Shown here one piece after another: positions 9,263 to 17,445 of a DNA stretch of 38,327 nt. Origin of the DNA: Pseudomonadota bacterium (GTDB taxonomy: Bacteria; Desulfobacterota; Desulfovibrionia; Desulfovibrionales; Desulfovibrionaceae); contig JAEWPX010000010.1 in the NCBI GenBank assembly GCA_023399375.1, positions 1 through 38,327 on the forward strand, read 5' to 3'. The first letter of the stretch is position 1; the number at the start of each line of letters is the position of its first letter. The notes under the pieces were generated by a model that was given only the letters and a program-made list of their open reading frames with translations, did no database searches and had not been told where the DNA came from. A program made the translations under genes and the position numbers.

Positions 9263-10266
9263 GCCGAGGCCTCCTTGGCGTTCCAGGCCACATGCCCGCC
9301 GTAGAGGGCAATGGGGCCGTTGCAGGACGGGCAGCGACCGCCTTCGGCGAAAAAGGTGTCGAGCTTGTCCCCGCCGCAGCCCAGGCTGTGGCGCGAGATG
9401 GCCACGGCCCCGCAGGACGGGCAGTGCGTGTTGACCCAGCGCGAGCCGATGAAGTTGTGGAAGTAGACGTAGTCCAGGCGGCTTTTGACGGCTTCGACCT
9501 TGGCGCTTAAGGACTCGATGCTCGGGTAGTGCTCCTGCTGCATCCGGTATTCCGGCAGCAGGCGGAAGACGTGCCAGGGGATGTCGCGGCGCACGCCTGC
9601 CAGAAAATCGGCCATGGCCTCCATCTCCTGGTCGTTGACGCCTTCGATGACGGGCGTGGTCACCTCTACGTGGCAGACGCGGGCGAGCGCCGCGATGTTG
9701 CGCAGGATCGGTTCGGCGCTTGGCACGCTCAGGTAATCGACGCAGAATTCCGGCGAGAGTCCCTTGAGGCTCACGTTGACGAAGGAAAAGATGCGTCCGA
9801 GCAGGGCCGTGGATTGCGGTGTGCCGTAGCCGTTGGTCAGGCAGCCCATGGCGATGCCGGCGGCCTTGGCGGCGTCGGAAACGCGGGTGAGCGTCGGCAG
9901 GGAGACGGTGGGCTCGTTGACGGAAAAAACGATGGCGTGGCAACCGTGCTTGCGCGCCTTGGCCACCATCGCCTCGGGGCCGATGTCGAGCATGATGTCG
10001 GCAAGCCCCGCCGGATCGACCTTGACCACCTCGGCATTGGCGCAATAGCGGCAGTTGAAGTTGCATCCGGACGTGCCGACCACGAGGCAGCGCGCCCCGG
10101 GCCAGGCGTGGTAAAAGGGAATCGTTTCCACGCGCGAGACGCCGTAGGCGCACCAGCGGTCCGGAAAGCGCTCCACGATCTTGCCGCCTTCCTGCCGGTA
10201 CATCTTGCAATAGCCGAAGCTGTCCGGCCCGAGCCGGCAGCGCCGTTCGCAGTAATCGCATTCCAT
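9259..10266 (-). CDS. AmrS-like radical SAM enzyme (AmmeMemoRadiSam type)
   Basis: 335 aa. The radical SAM cluster motif C68-x3-C72-x2-C75 sits in GTSGCNFNCRYC, the wording typical of the AmrS/PflX-type branch. The N-terminus has an extra Cys set (C3, C6, C10, C20), and the C-terminus carries two CPSC pairs, a zinc-ribbon pattern also known in AmrS. Start ATG 10266 has AAGGAG seven bases upstream. The reaction is unknown: the family uses a 5'-deoxyadenosyl radical, but substrates of the AmmeMemoRadiSam group are undefined. Upstream lies the AT palindrome copy B; downstream it overlaps the Cys-rich unknown gene by 4 bases. Confidence 0.88.
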   Translation of the reverse strand: MECDYCERRCRLGPDSFGYCKMYRQEGGKIVERFPDRWCAYGVSRVETIPFYHAWPGARCLVVGTSGCNFNCRYCANAEVVKVDPAGLADIMLDIGPEAMVAKARKHGCHAIVFSVNEPTVSLPTLTRVSDAAKAAGIAMGCLTNGYGTPQSTALLGRIFSFVNVSLKGLSPEFCVDYLSVPSAEPILRNIAALARVCHVEVTTPVIEGVNDQEMEAMADFLAGVRRDIPWHVFRLLPEYRMQQEHYPSIESLSAKVEAVKSRLDYVYFHNFIGSRWVNTHCPSCGAVAISRHSLGCGGDKLDTFFAEGGRCPSCNGPIALYGGHVAWNAKEASA

Positions 10267-10381
10267 GAGGCCGCTCCTTGCCTGGCCGTGGCCGCTGCTT
10301 CGGGCGCGGTTTCGGGCAGGCGCTTGGTCGTATCTGAACGCCGGGTGCGAAAAATGGCAAGCCGGGCCCGTATTGCGCCAC

Positions 10382-10406
10382 TTAAAAAATACGCCAGTAT
10401 TTTTTA
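10382..10406. repeat. AT-rich palindrome, copy B
   Basis: Arms TTAAAAAATAC and GTATTTTTTA around GCCA, matching copy A at 3458-3483 in all but the loop and the last base. It lies 66 bp beyond the EcfT stop and 116 bp upstream of the radical SAM start (both minus strand), so it may terminate the transporter operon or regulate the radical SAM pair. Confidence 0.7.
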
Positions 10407-10471
10407 TGAAAAAATTAGCATTCAAGTATGCTGTCATCGAAAAGGCTCCCACCCGCCTAGCGGACGCGGCA

Positions 10472-11194
10472 CTAGCCCGTCAGGCCCGGAAAACCCCTGC
10501 CGGCGCACCAGACCGCAGCCGCGGCCGCGACGAGCACGGCGTCGCCGGCGCGAAACGTCAGGCGCGCGCCGCCGGAAAGCGCCCGGCCGGAGATGCCCCG
10601 CAGTTCCAGGGACAGGGCGAGGTCCGTGGCGCGGCGCATCTGCGCCAGGAACACCGGCACGAACAGGGGCAGGAAATTCTTCGGGTTCCAGAGCTTTTTC
10701 GGCTCGAAGCCCCGGCAGCGCTGCACTTCGAGGATGTGCATGGCCAGGGTGAAGACGTTGGGGAGCATGGTCGCCAGGGTGGAGGCGAAAAGCACGAGCT
10801 TGCCCGGCAGGCGCAGGGCGCGCAGGGCGAGCAGCAGATCGGAGAAGGTCGTCCATTTGACGACCAGGATGTCGGCCAGGACCACCACGAACAGGCGCAG
10901 GGAAAAGACCGCGAGCCACGAGAGCCCGAGAAGCACGCCCGTTTGCCAGTCCGGGGCGTTTTCCATGCCGCCCAGGATGAAAAGCAGCAGCAGGGTGGGC
11001 AGGGTCGCGGCGAAAACGACCGGCACGAGCAGCACCGTGCGGTCGAAATCGCGCGAGAGCGCCAGCAGCCCGGCCAGGGCGACGATGAGCGCCGCAAGCA
11101 CGCGCCAGTCCTGGCAGTAGAAGACGTAGGCCGAAAGCGAGGCGGCGAAGAAGCACTTGGCCAGGGGATTGGACCGCTTGAGCGTCAGGAGCAT
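10472..11194 (-). CDS. ECF transporter transmembrane component (EcfT/CbiQ family)
   Basis: 240 aa, inner membrane, with 5-6 hydrophobic segments. The cytoplasmic coupling helices bear the short motifs LEVQRCRGF and LSLELRGIS, equivalent to the two ARG-type motifs by which EcfT touches the ATPases. Its ATG (11194) lies inside the end of the double ATPase gene (10-base overlap), so it is translationally coupled. It is the last gene of the receptor / S / A / T operon. The substrate cannot be read from T components. Confidence 0.88.
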   Translation of the reverse strand: MLLTLKRSNPLAKCFFAASLSAYVFYCQDWRVLAALIVALAGLLALSRDFDRTVLLVPVVFAATLPTLLLLFILGGMENAPDWQTGVLLGLSWLAVFSLRLFVVVLADILVVKWTTFSDLLLALRALRLPGKLVLFASTLATMLPNVFTLAMHILEVQRCRGFEPKKLWNPKNFLPLFVPVFLAQMRRATDLALSLELRGISGRALSGGARLTFRAGDAVLVAAAAAVWCAGRGFPGLTG

Positions 11195-12609
11195 GGCGCG
11201 GCCTCCGGTTGCGGCGCGTCAGGAACATTGGGGACGTCGGCGACGATGCGCCCGCCTTCGAGGGTGACGCGGCGCGTGGCGGCCATGGTTGCGAAGGCCT
11301 CCTCGTGCGTGGCGAAGAGTACGGCCCTGCCCGCACTCGCCAGCGCGCGCACGCGCGCGGCCATGGCCGCCATGTTGGCGTCGTCGAGGCCCGTGGTCGG
11401 TTCGTCCAGGCAGAGGATGGCCGGTTCGGCGACGAGGATCGCGGCCAGGCACAGGCGGCGTTTTTCCCCGAAGCTCAGGGTGAGCGGCGCGCGCGCCTCC
11501 ATGCCGCCAAGGCCCAGGGCGGCAAGCAGCGGCGCGCAGCGTGCGGTCCGCTCCTCGCCGGACATCCCGAGGTTGGCCAGCCAGTAGCCGCATTCGGCGT
11601 CCACGGTATGGGCGAAAATCTGTTCTTCGGGATTCTGGAACATGAGCCCCACGTCGCGCGCGGCACTGAGCCCCGGCCCGAGGCGGACCCGGCCGGTGCG
11701 CGGCTTGGCCAGGCCCTTTATCAGGCGCAGCAGCGTGGACTTGCCCGCGCCGTTGCCCCCGAGCAGGGCCACGGATTCGCCGGGGCGCACGACGAGGTCC
11801 AGGTCCTGAAGCACCGGCGTGTCCTTGGCGTAGCCGAACGCGACGCCTTCGCAGGCGACGGCCGGTTCGCGGGGGGCGCCGGGCGTGGGCGGCGGCAGCC
11901 CGGCGGCAAGCGCCCCGGGCGCGCGGCGGGCAATGCGCCCGGGTGGGCCGTCGGCCACGATGCGGCCGTCCGCGACGGCGAGCACACGCTCGGCGAAGCC
12001 GCCGAGGCGCGCGAGGTCGTGCTCGATGACGACGACGATCCAGCCGTGGCAGCGGCACAGCGTGCCGAGATGCGCGAAGAGCCGGTCCGCCGTGGCCGCG
12101 TCCAGGTAGCTCGTGGGCTCGTCGAGGAGCAGCACCCGGGGTTCCATGGCCAGCATGGACAGCACGGCGGTGAGCTGCTTCTGGCCGAGCGACAGCGTCG
12201 CCACGGCCGCGTCCCGCTTGCCGGCGAAGGCGTAGCGGTCAAGGAGCGCGTCGGCCACGGCGGCGCAGCGGCCTTCGGGTTCGCCGCGCACGCGAAGGGC
12301 GAGCGCCAGTTCCTCGTAGACCGTGCGGCAGAAGAGCTGCGCCTCGGGATTCTGGCCGACGAGCCCGGCGAAACCGTCCGGCGCGCCGTCCGTGCCGTCC
12401 TTGCCGTCGTAGCGCAGGCTGCCCGTGGTTTCGCCGGCCAGGGCCAGGCGGTGCGCGCCACACAGGTGGTAGCCCAGGGTGGACTTGCCCGAACCCGACG
12501 GCCCGACGATGCCGATGCGTTCGCCGGGCGCGACGGAAAGGCGCACGTCGGCCAGGATGGGCCGGTCCGCGCCGGCCGGGGTGAAGGAGACGCCGGAGAG
12601 CGCGATCAT
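11185..12609 (-). CDS. ECF transporter double ATPase (fused EcfA-EcfA')
   Basis: 474 aa with two complete ABC domains in one chain. First: Walker A GPSGSGKST 36-44, signature LSLGQKQ 139-145, Walker B ending D163/E164. Second: Walker A GGNGAGKST 284-292, signature LSFGEKRR 378-385, Walker B D402/E403. In most ECF importers the two ATPases are separate genes; fused ones as in the YkoD type are well known. It overlaps the S-component stop by 4 bases (12606-12609) and EcfT by 10, so the three are made together. It drives import from the periplasm through the membrane S/T pair. Confidence 0.92.
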   Translation of the reverse strand: MIALSGVSFTPAGADRPILADVRLSVAPGERIGIVGPSGSGKSTLGYHLCGAHRLALAGETTGSLRYDGKDGTDGAPDGFAGLVGQNPEAQLFCRTVYEELALALRVRGEPEGRCAAVADALLDRYAFAGKRDAAVATLSLGQKQLTAVLSMLAMEPRVLLLDEPTSYLDAATADRLFAHLGTLCRCHGWIVVVIEHDLARLGGFAERVLAVADGRIVADGPPGRIARRAPGALAAGLPPPTPGAPREPAVACEGVAFGYAKDTPVLQDLDLVVRPGESVALLGGNGAGKSTLLRLIKGLAKPRTGRVRLGPGLSAARDVGLMFQNPEEQIFAHTVDAECGYWLANLGMSGEERTARCAPLLAALGLGGMEARAPLTLSFGEKRRLCLAAILVAEPAILCLDEPTTGLDDANMAAMAARVRALASAGRAVLFATHEEAFATMAATRRVTLEGGRIVADVPNVPDAPQPEAAPCS

Positions 12610-13184
12610 GCCGTGCGCAGCATGGCCACGGCCTGCAGGCCGTTGATGCGTTTCCAGACAGTGAGCGCCAGCCAGACGCCGAGGCCGTTTATGGCCAGGG
12701 ACGTGACGAGGGAGATGCCGAACAGGTACTGCGTGGCCGTGGCCCAGGGCATGCCCATGGCCGTGCGCACGACCATGGCGGCCGACGGGCCGACCAGACC
12801 GCCGACGAGGATGGCGACATAGGCGCGGCCAAACGGCAGGGGCCGGCGCAGCAGCGTGAACAAGGCGTCGAAGACGACGCCCTGGGTCAGCGCGGGCACG
12901 AGCTTGAGAAAACCGGGCTCGCCCCCGGCCGCCGGCATGAACACGGCGGCCAGGAGCCCCCAGGCCAGTTCGTAGGCAATGAGCGTGCCGAAGCGGTCGA
13001 GCATCAGGCGGGTGAGCACCATGAGCATGATCGACACGATCATTTCCAGGCGCGCCACGGAATGGATGGCCGTCAGCTGGAGCGCGGTCTTGAAGACCAT
13101 GCCCCAGCCGAAATCCAGGGCCACCATGGACGCGAAGAACACGACCTGGGCGGTGCTGAGCCCGCGTTTTTTCAGAACTTGCAT
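12606..13184 (-). CDS. ECF transporter substrate-binding S component
   Basis: 192 aa, about 6 hydrophobic segments, no soluble domain. It has the size and helix pattern of S components and precedes the ATPase gene with a 4-base overlap. ATG 13184 lies 13 bases inside the end of the receptor gene, with only a weak GGAA upstream, so translation probably continues from the receptor. The sequence does not match the thiamine, biotin, riboflavin or folate S-component motifs I know, so the cargo is unassigned. Pairing with an outer-membrane receptor suggests a substrate too large or scarce for porins, for example a corrinoid or metal chelate (inference). Confidence 0.78.
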   Translation of the reverse strand: MQVLKKRGLSTAQVVFFASMVALDFGWGMVFKTALQLTAIHSVARLEMIVSIMLMVLTRLMLDRFGTLIAYELAWGLLAAVFMPAAGGEPGFLKLVPALTQGVVFDALFTLLRRPLPFGRAYVAILVGGLVGPSAAMVVRTAMGMPWATATQYLFGISLVTSLAINGLGVWLALTVWKRINGLQAVAMLRTA

Positions 13185-15262
13185 GACAGTTCCAGGAACA
13201 GCATCCGTCCGACGTTTACGGTGTTGGGGTTGCGGGCGTCCATGTACTGGTGGTCGAGCAGGTTTTCGCCGGAAAGCGACACGGTGAACTTCTCGCCGTA
13301 GCTGCCGAGGAAGTCCAGGTTGCGCCAGACCTTGGCGTTGAGCAGGGCGTGGGGCGGGATGATGTTGGCGTCGGTGTTGAGATCGTCCCAGTACATGAGG
13401 CCCACGTACTGCACCGCGACCTTGCTGTTGACGTATTTGTTGAGCCAGGTGAAGCCGACATTGAACGAGTTTTGCGGCACCATGGGCAGGAGCTTGCCGA
13501 CGAGGTCTGGCCGGCCCGGGAAGTCCGTGACGCGCGAGTCGTTGAAGGTGTAGTTGCCAAAGAGCGTGAATTTCTTGAGCACGTCGATGTTCTGGAACTT
13601 GAACGGGTCCCATTCGCCGTTGAGTTCCGCGCCCCAGATCTGCACCTGACCGATGTTCTGCTTTTGGTAGATGCCGGAAGCGACCGTGATGTACGATTGG
13701 AGGTCGCGGGCCACGGAGAAATAACCGGAGCCGGACAGGCGTACGTTTTCCACGGGCTGCCAGTCCGAGCCGACTTCCATGGAGTCGATCTGTTCCGGCC
13801 CGAGCGAGGGGTTGGAGATTTTGGTGCCGCCCTTCATCTTGCCGCTGCGGTACATGTCGTCGAGCAGCGGCGCGCGGAAGGCGTGGCCGTAGGAGGCGTA
13901 GGCGCTCAGGTTGTCCAGGAAGAAGTATTTGACCGCGCCGCGCGGACTCCAGGCGTCCCAGGTATGGTCAGGATAGTACTCGGTGTACTTGCTGAGGTTG
14001 GCGATGTTGGTGTCGTAGTGGCCGTCGAAGGTGGTGGCGTTGTCGTAGCGCAGGCCGCCGAGGAAGATGAGGCGGTCGTCGAGGAACTTGAGCTGGTCCT
14101 GGGCGAAGACGCCGTAGCTGCGGATCTTGCCGTAGTCCGTGGCGAAGACGGGATCGACCCTGTAGTAGTCCGTGCCGTCCATGATGCCGACGCCGTAGTC
14201 GAAGCCCACCGTGACGGTGTTGAACCCGATCTCCTTGGACACGTTGGTGAGCAGACCGTACTGCTTGCGGTCCACCTTGGTGTCGATGCGGCTGTAGGTG
14301 CCGATGTCCGTGGTGTCCTTCCAGGACTCGCTGGTGCGGTCGTAGTGGATGTCGGTGAAATAGGCGTTGATGATGGTGGACCAGCCCGCCCAGGAGCCTG
14401 TGAACTTGCCCTGCCAGGCGTCGGTGTCGTAGCCGCGGTGCACGCCGTCGTAGGCGAAGTATTCCGTGCCTTCGCCGGCTTTCTGGTTGTCCTTGGTGTA
14501 CTGGAATTCGAGGTTGTTGCCCTCGCTGATGTCCCAGCCGGCCTTGGCGTTGACGGTTTTTTCCCGGATGTAGGAATCGACCGACCAGGGCGTCTGCTCG
14601 TCGCTCGGCGTGGCCATGTAGCCGGGGGAATTGTGGTAGAGCGCCGAGACGCGGGCGTAGAGGGCGTTGTTTAAGGACTCGGACGTGCGCCCGGCGGCCA
14701 CGGCGCGCACCTTCCAGTCGTCGTAGGTGCCGTAGCTGGTCGAGGCCGAGCCGGACAGGCGCTTGGTGGGCTTTTCGGTGATGATGTTGATGACGCCGCC
14801 CATGGCGTTGTTGCCGTAGATGGAGGCGGCGGGGCCCTTGAGGATCTCGATGCGCTTGACGTCCTCGAGGTTGATGCGGTTCCAGTTCACGTCGCCCATG
14901 TCCGAGGTGTTCTGCGGCACGCCGTCGATGAGGACCAGGGTGCGGCCCTGTTCGTTGCCGAGCCCGCGCAGGGACACCACGGACTTGAAGCTGAAGATGC
15001 CGCTCGGGCGCTCCACGTGTGCGCCGGAGATGTAGGAAAGGGCCTCGTCCACCGTCTGCACGGGCATGTCCTTGAGTTCCTGCCGCGTGATGACCGCGAC
15101 GCGGCCGGGCACTTCCTTGAGCGGCTGCTCGGTGCGCGTGGCCGTGACCACCACGTCGTCGAGCCTTGCGTCCGCGTTGTCCCCTTCCCCCCCCTGGGCA
15201 AAAGCGGCAAACGGCGCAAGGCACACGGCCAGGACCGACGATAGGACGAGAAAACGTTTCAT
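13172..15262 (-). CDS. TonB-dependent outer-membrane receptor
   Basis: 696 aa. It starts with a signal peptide (1-22, AFA-QG), then the TonB box LDDVVVTATR (34-43), a plug domain to about 160 (with the NAMGGVINI loop) and a long Tyr/Trp-rich beta barrel ending in Phe (LELSCKF), as needed for BAM insertion. Overall it looks like the BtuB / vitamin and siderophore branch. GGAGGGAGT precedes ATG 15262. It heads an operon with the S, AA' and T parts of an ECF importer, and a TonB gene lies divergently, so uptake across both membranes is encoded in one place. No cobalamin, TPP or FMN riboswitch was recognised in its leader. Confidence 0.93.
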   Translation of the reverse strand: MKRFLVLSSVLAVCLAPFAAFAQGGEGDNADARLDDVVVTATRTEQPLKEVPGRVAVITRQELKDMPVQTVDEALSYISGAHVERPSGIFSFKSVVSLRGLGNEQGRTLVLIDGVPQNTSDMGDVNWNRINLEDVKRIEILKGPAASIYGNNAMGGVINIITEKPTKRLSGSASTSYGTYDDWKVRAVAAGRTSESLNNALYARVSALYHNSPGYMATPSDEQTPWSVDSYIREKTVNAKAGWDISEGNNLEFQYTKDNQKAGEGTEYFAYDGVHRGYDTDAWQGKFTGSWAGWSTIINAYFTDIHYDRTSESWKDTTDIGTYSRIDTKVDRKQYGLLTNVSKEIGFNTVTVGFDYGVGIMDGTDYYRVDPVFATDYGKIRSYGVFAQDQLKFLDDRLIFLGGLRYDNATTFDGHYDTNIANLSKYTEYYPDHTWDAWSPRGAVKYFFLDNLSAYASYGHAFRAPLLDDMYRSGKMKGGTKISNPSLGPEQIDSMEVGSDWQPVENVRLSGSGYFSVARDLQSYITVASGIYQKQNIGQVQIWGAELNGEWDPFKFQNIDVLKKFTLFGNYTFNDSRVTDFPGRPDLVGKLLPMVPQNSFNVGFTWLNKYVNSKVAVQYVGLMYWDDLNTDANIIPPHALLNAKVWRNLDFLGSYGEKFTVSLSGENLLDHQYMDARNPNTVNVGRMLFLELSCKF

Positions 15263-15812
15263 ACTCCCTCCCCTTGATCGCTCTACGGTTGGTACGTCCG
15301 GGCACGACTTCGCCGTCGCCAAGGCGCGGCGGTCACGAAAACGCACCCCTGCGGCCTGTCCCCCCCCGGGAAGCCGTGACAGGGACGCCTGCCCCGCGAC
15401 CGCGTTCGCGCCCGGCGATCCGGGCCGCGACATCCTGCCGGCATCCGGCGGGAAGCCTCTCCTGCGGCCCGTTTCCGCGCGCCGTCCTCCTTTTTCGTGC
15501 CCCGAAGCCTGCGGCCAAACGGGTCGCGAAATGGAGTGCGCGACGAATGCTGTACTGCAATGACTGTCACGCATAGTAAAAATTACATGACAGCCAAAAT
15601 ACCCATGATGCAGTGTCGCGCATGCTGATGTAAAACGTGGCGCTCAATGGAATAGCGCGTCGTTTGACGTGGTTGCATGTCTTGACAACGGCTGTCTCAT
15701 AGGGAAAGCTTGAACAAATGGCAAGGCGTCACGATTTTTATAAAACCGTGATACCTCGATTACCTTTGTCATTCCAGTTGTGATTTTCGATTGCACCGCA
15801 AGCAAGATCGCT
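15263..15812. other. Divergent regulatory region, receptor / TonB
   Basis: 550 bases without a gene. The part next to the receptor (about 15290-15510) is very GC-rich and on the minus strand forms a leader able to fold in several stems, for example CCTGTC / GACAGG. The part from 15540 to 15780 is AT-rich and should carry the promoters for both genes, including the spaced inverted repeat at 15564-15593. I tested it by eye for known vitamin riboswitch cores and found none. Confidence 0.6.
15564..15593. promoter_or_regulatory. Nested inverted repeat, candidate operator
   Basis: CTGTCA and TGACAG form the outer arms, 18 bases apart, with an inner GTAA-AAA-TTAC pair between them. It lies in the AT-rich stretch between the divergent receptor and TonB genes, where a shared regulator would bind. 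It does not fit the Fur consensus well. Confidence 0.35.
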
Positions 15813-16904
15813 ATGGAAAACTATAGTCAGCTGATCCTCTCTGCGGGGGAGCCGGATCCGGGATGCTTCGACGTCGGGAGCGAACTCTGCGCTTCCCAGG
15901 AGCTGGAAGCGATCGGGGAATGTTGCTTCGAGGCGCGCGGTCCGGCAGCCGAGGCCGCCTCCGCGACGCACGCCCTGTGTCAAAAGACCGGCGTCTGGTT
16001 CGGCGTTTCCCTGGCGCTGCACGCCGTGCTGCTCTTTTCCCTGGCGTTTGCCGGGGTTTTCTCCTGGGACTCCCCCCAGCCCCCCCTCGAAACCGTGGTG
16101 GAGCTGACCCTCGGCAGCCTAAGCGGTCCGGGCGGCAGCGGCGGGGACGGGCAAATGCCGGGCGGCGGCGCGGGAGGAGCGGCCGCGCAGGCGACGCCTG
16201 CGCAGGAGGCGGCGCAAGAGAAACAGCCGGCGGAGACGCCTGAACCGTTTCAGGAATCGCTGGTGCGGGATGTGCCGCCGGAGCCGGTCCTTGCGCCGCA
16301 GCCCGTGCCCGAGCCGGCCAAGCCGCCCGAGCCGAAAGTCGAGCCGAAGCCGGAGGTCTCGCCCAAACCCAAGCCGAAGCCGCAGCCGAAGCCGCGCCCG
16401 AAGCCGCAACCGCAAGCGCCCGTGCGCGAGGCCCGGCCGGCTGTCGCGTCGGAGCCCGTGGCAACCGCGGCCGCGCCGGCGGGACAGGGGACGGGAACGG
16501 GCGAGGGAACGGGCGCGGGCGCTCAGGAAGGCCTCGGGCAGGGCAAGGGCCCGGGCCAGGGGGCCGGGCCTGGAGGTTACGGCGGGGAAGGCCCCGGCGG
16601 CGGGGGCGGCGGCGAATACGTGGGCCAGTTCGGCCGGGGAGACGGCCCCGTCTTCCGGCACCGCGCCCTGCCACAATACCCGAGCGAGGCCAAGCGGGAC
16701 AACCACGAAGGCAAGGTGGTCCTGCGCCTGTCCATCGACGCCGAGGGCCTGCTGCGCGATGCGGAGGTCGTTTCGCACACCGGCCTGGAATTCGCCGAGG
16801 AGGCGTTGCGGGCCATCCGCAAGTCGTCGTTTTTCCCGGCCAAGCACAACGGCCGTACCGTCCCGAGCAAGGCCCTGCTGGCCGTGCGCTTCAGGCTCGA
16901 ATAG
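15813..16904 (+). CDS. TonB energy transducer
   Basis: 363 aa from ATG 15813. There is an unusual N-terminal cytoplasmic extension of about 58 residues with five Cys, then one membrane helix (60-82), a Pro/Lys/Glu-rich periplasmic spacer (about 120-215, PKPKPKPQPKP type), a Gly-rich stretch (to about 275) and the TonB C-terminal domain (YPSEAKRDNHEGKVVLRL onward, with FFPAKHNG). It transfers proton-motive force to the outer-membrane receptor encoded divergently. No exbB or exbD is in the window. A GTG at 15780 is in frame; neither start has a clear ribosome site, so the start is uncertain. The Cys-bearing extension is odd for TonB. Confidence 0.88.
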   Translation: MENYSQLILSAGEPDPGCFDVGSELCASQELEAIGECCFEARGPAAEAASATHALCQKTGVWFGVSLALHAVLLFSLAFAGVFSWDSPQPPLETVVELTLGSLSGPGGSGGDGQMPGGGAGGAAAQATPAQEAAQEKQPAETPEPFQESLVRDVPPEPVLAPQPVPEPAKPPEPKVEPKPEVSPKPKPKPQPKPRPKPQPQAPVREARPAVASEPVATAAAPAGQGTGTGEGTGAGAQEGLGQGKGPGQGAGPGGYGGEGPGGGGGGEYVGQFGRGDGPVFRHRALPQYPSEAKRDNHEGKVVLRLSIDAEGLLRDAEVVSHTGLEFAEEALRAIRKSSFFPAKHNGRTVPSKALLAVRFRLE

Positions 16905-17229
16905 GCCGCGCGCCAGCGGCCACCGTGGTCCCGCTCTTCGCGATGTCCTGCGCCGTCCCTGCGACGGGCAGGCGGCCCGTCGCCGGAAAGCGGCCGGGCG
17001 CGGCCTTGTCGTTTGTCCCGACCGTCAGGGTGGCGCGGATGAAAATTTGTTATGGTGACAACAGTTCGCCAGGGCAGTACAGGGCGGACCGTGGACGGAC
17101 ACGCTGTTGGAGCTTCATGCGCCTGGGGCCAGCCGGTCCGCAGGCTCTGCAACATGGATGCGCGCGCGGCAGGCTGCCGGAAGCGCTGCGTGGAAATCGC
17201 CGCAAGGTCGTATCGGCGAGGTCGAAAAG
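16905..17229. other. Intergenic region, TonB / small exported protein
   Basis: 325 bases with no credible gene. A short imperfect inverted repeat, TTGT-N7-ACAA (17047-17061), lies about 170 bases before the next start and could be a CRP/FNR- or Rex-like half-match; otherwise nothing is recognised. Confidence 0.4.
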
Positions 17230-17433
17230 ATGAAGAAGAATGTGGCTGTTTGTCTGCTGTCTTTCCTTTTTTTCATGAATCTTTGCTCCGGTTGCCTCCA
17301 GCATATCGACCGGCCGCTCTCCCGGATCGAGTCGTGCCTCAGCGAAAAGCTTGGTGCCAGGGAGGTTGCCGAACAGGCGCTGGAAGTGGAGCGGAGGCTG
17401 CGGTCGCGGACGTACGTCGCCTTCAAGGCCTAA
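17230..17433 (+). CDS. Small exported protein, possible lipoprotein
   Basis: 67 aa. MKK start, a hydrophobic core at 5-17 and LCSGC at about 18-22, which approximates a lipobox though Leu is one place too far. After it follows a charged, helical tail of about 45 residues (ALEVERRLRSR). GAGG lies eight bases before ATG 17230, which supports translation. The stop is 12 bases from the convergent gluQRS stop. No family recognised. Confidence 0.6.
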   Translation: MKKNVAVCLLSFLFFMNLCSGCLQHIDRPLSRIESCLSEKLGAREVAEQALEVERRLRSRTYVAFKA

Positions 17434-17445
17434 GGGCCGGGACGC

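Noticed and set aside
10472..13184. Calling the ECF importer a cobalt or nickel (CbiMQO) system
   Set aside because: CbiM/NikM S components start with a His-rich MHI motif; this S component does not, so the metal label is not supported.
13250..14674. Plus-strand frame of 474 codons opposite the TonB-dependent receptor
   Set aside because: Val/Ala/Gly/Glu-rich antisense shadow; the receptor on the other strand has signal peptide, TonB box and barrel end.
15290..15510. Cobalamin, TPP, FMN or Moco riboswitch in front of the receptor
   Set aside because: Checked both strands by eye for the B12 box, the CUGAGA core of TPP, the FMN core and the Moco motif; partial look-alikes such as CTGTCCCC on the wrong strand only. 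Kept as unassigned leader.
15682..15704. Sigma-70 promoter for TonB starting at TTGACA
   Set aside because: A perfect TTGACA is there, but no acceptable -10 hexamer lies 16-18 bases further on.
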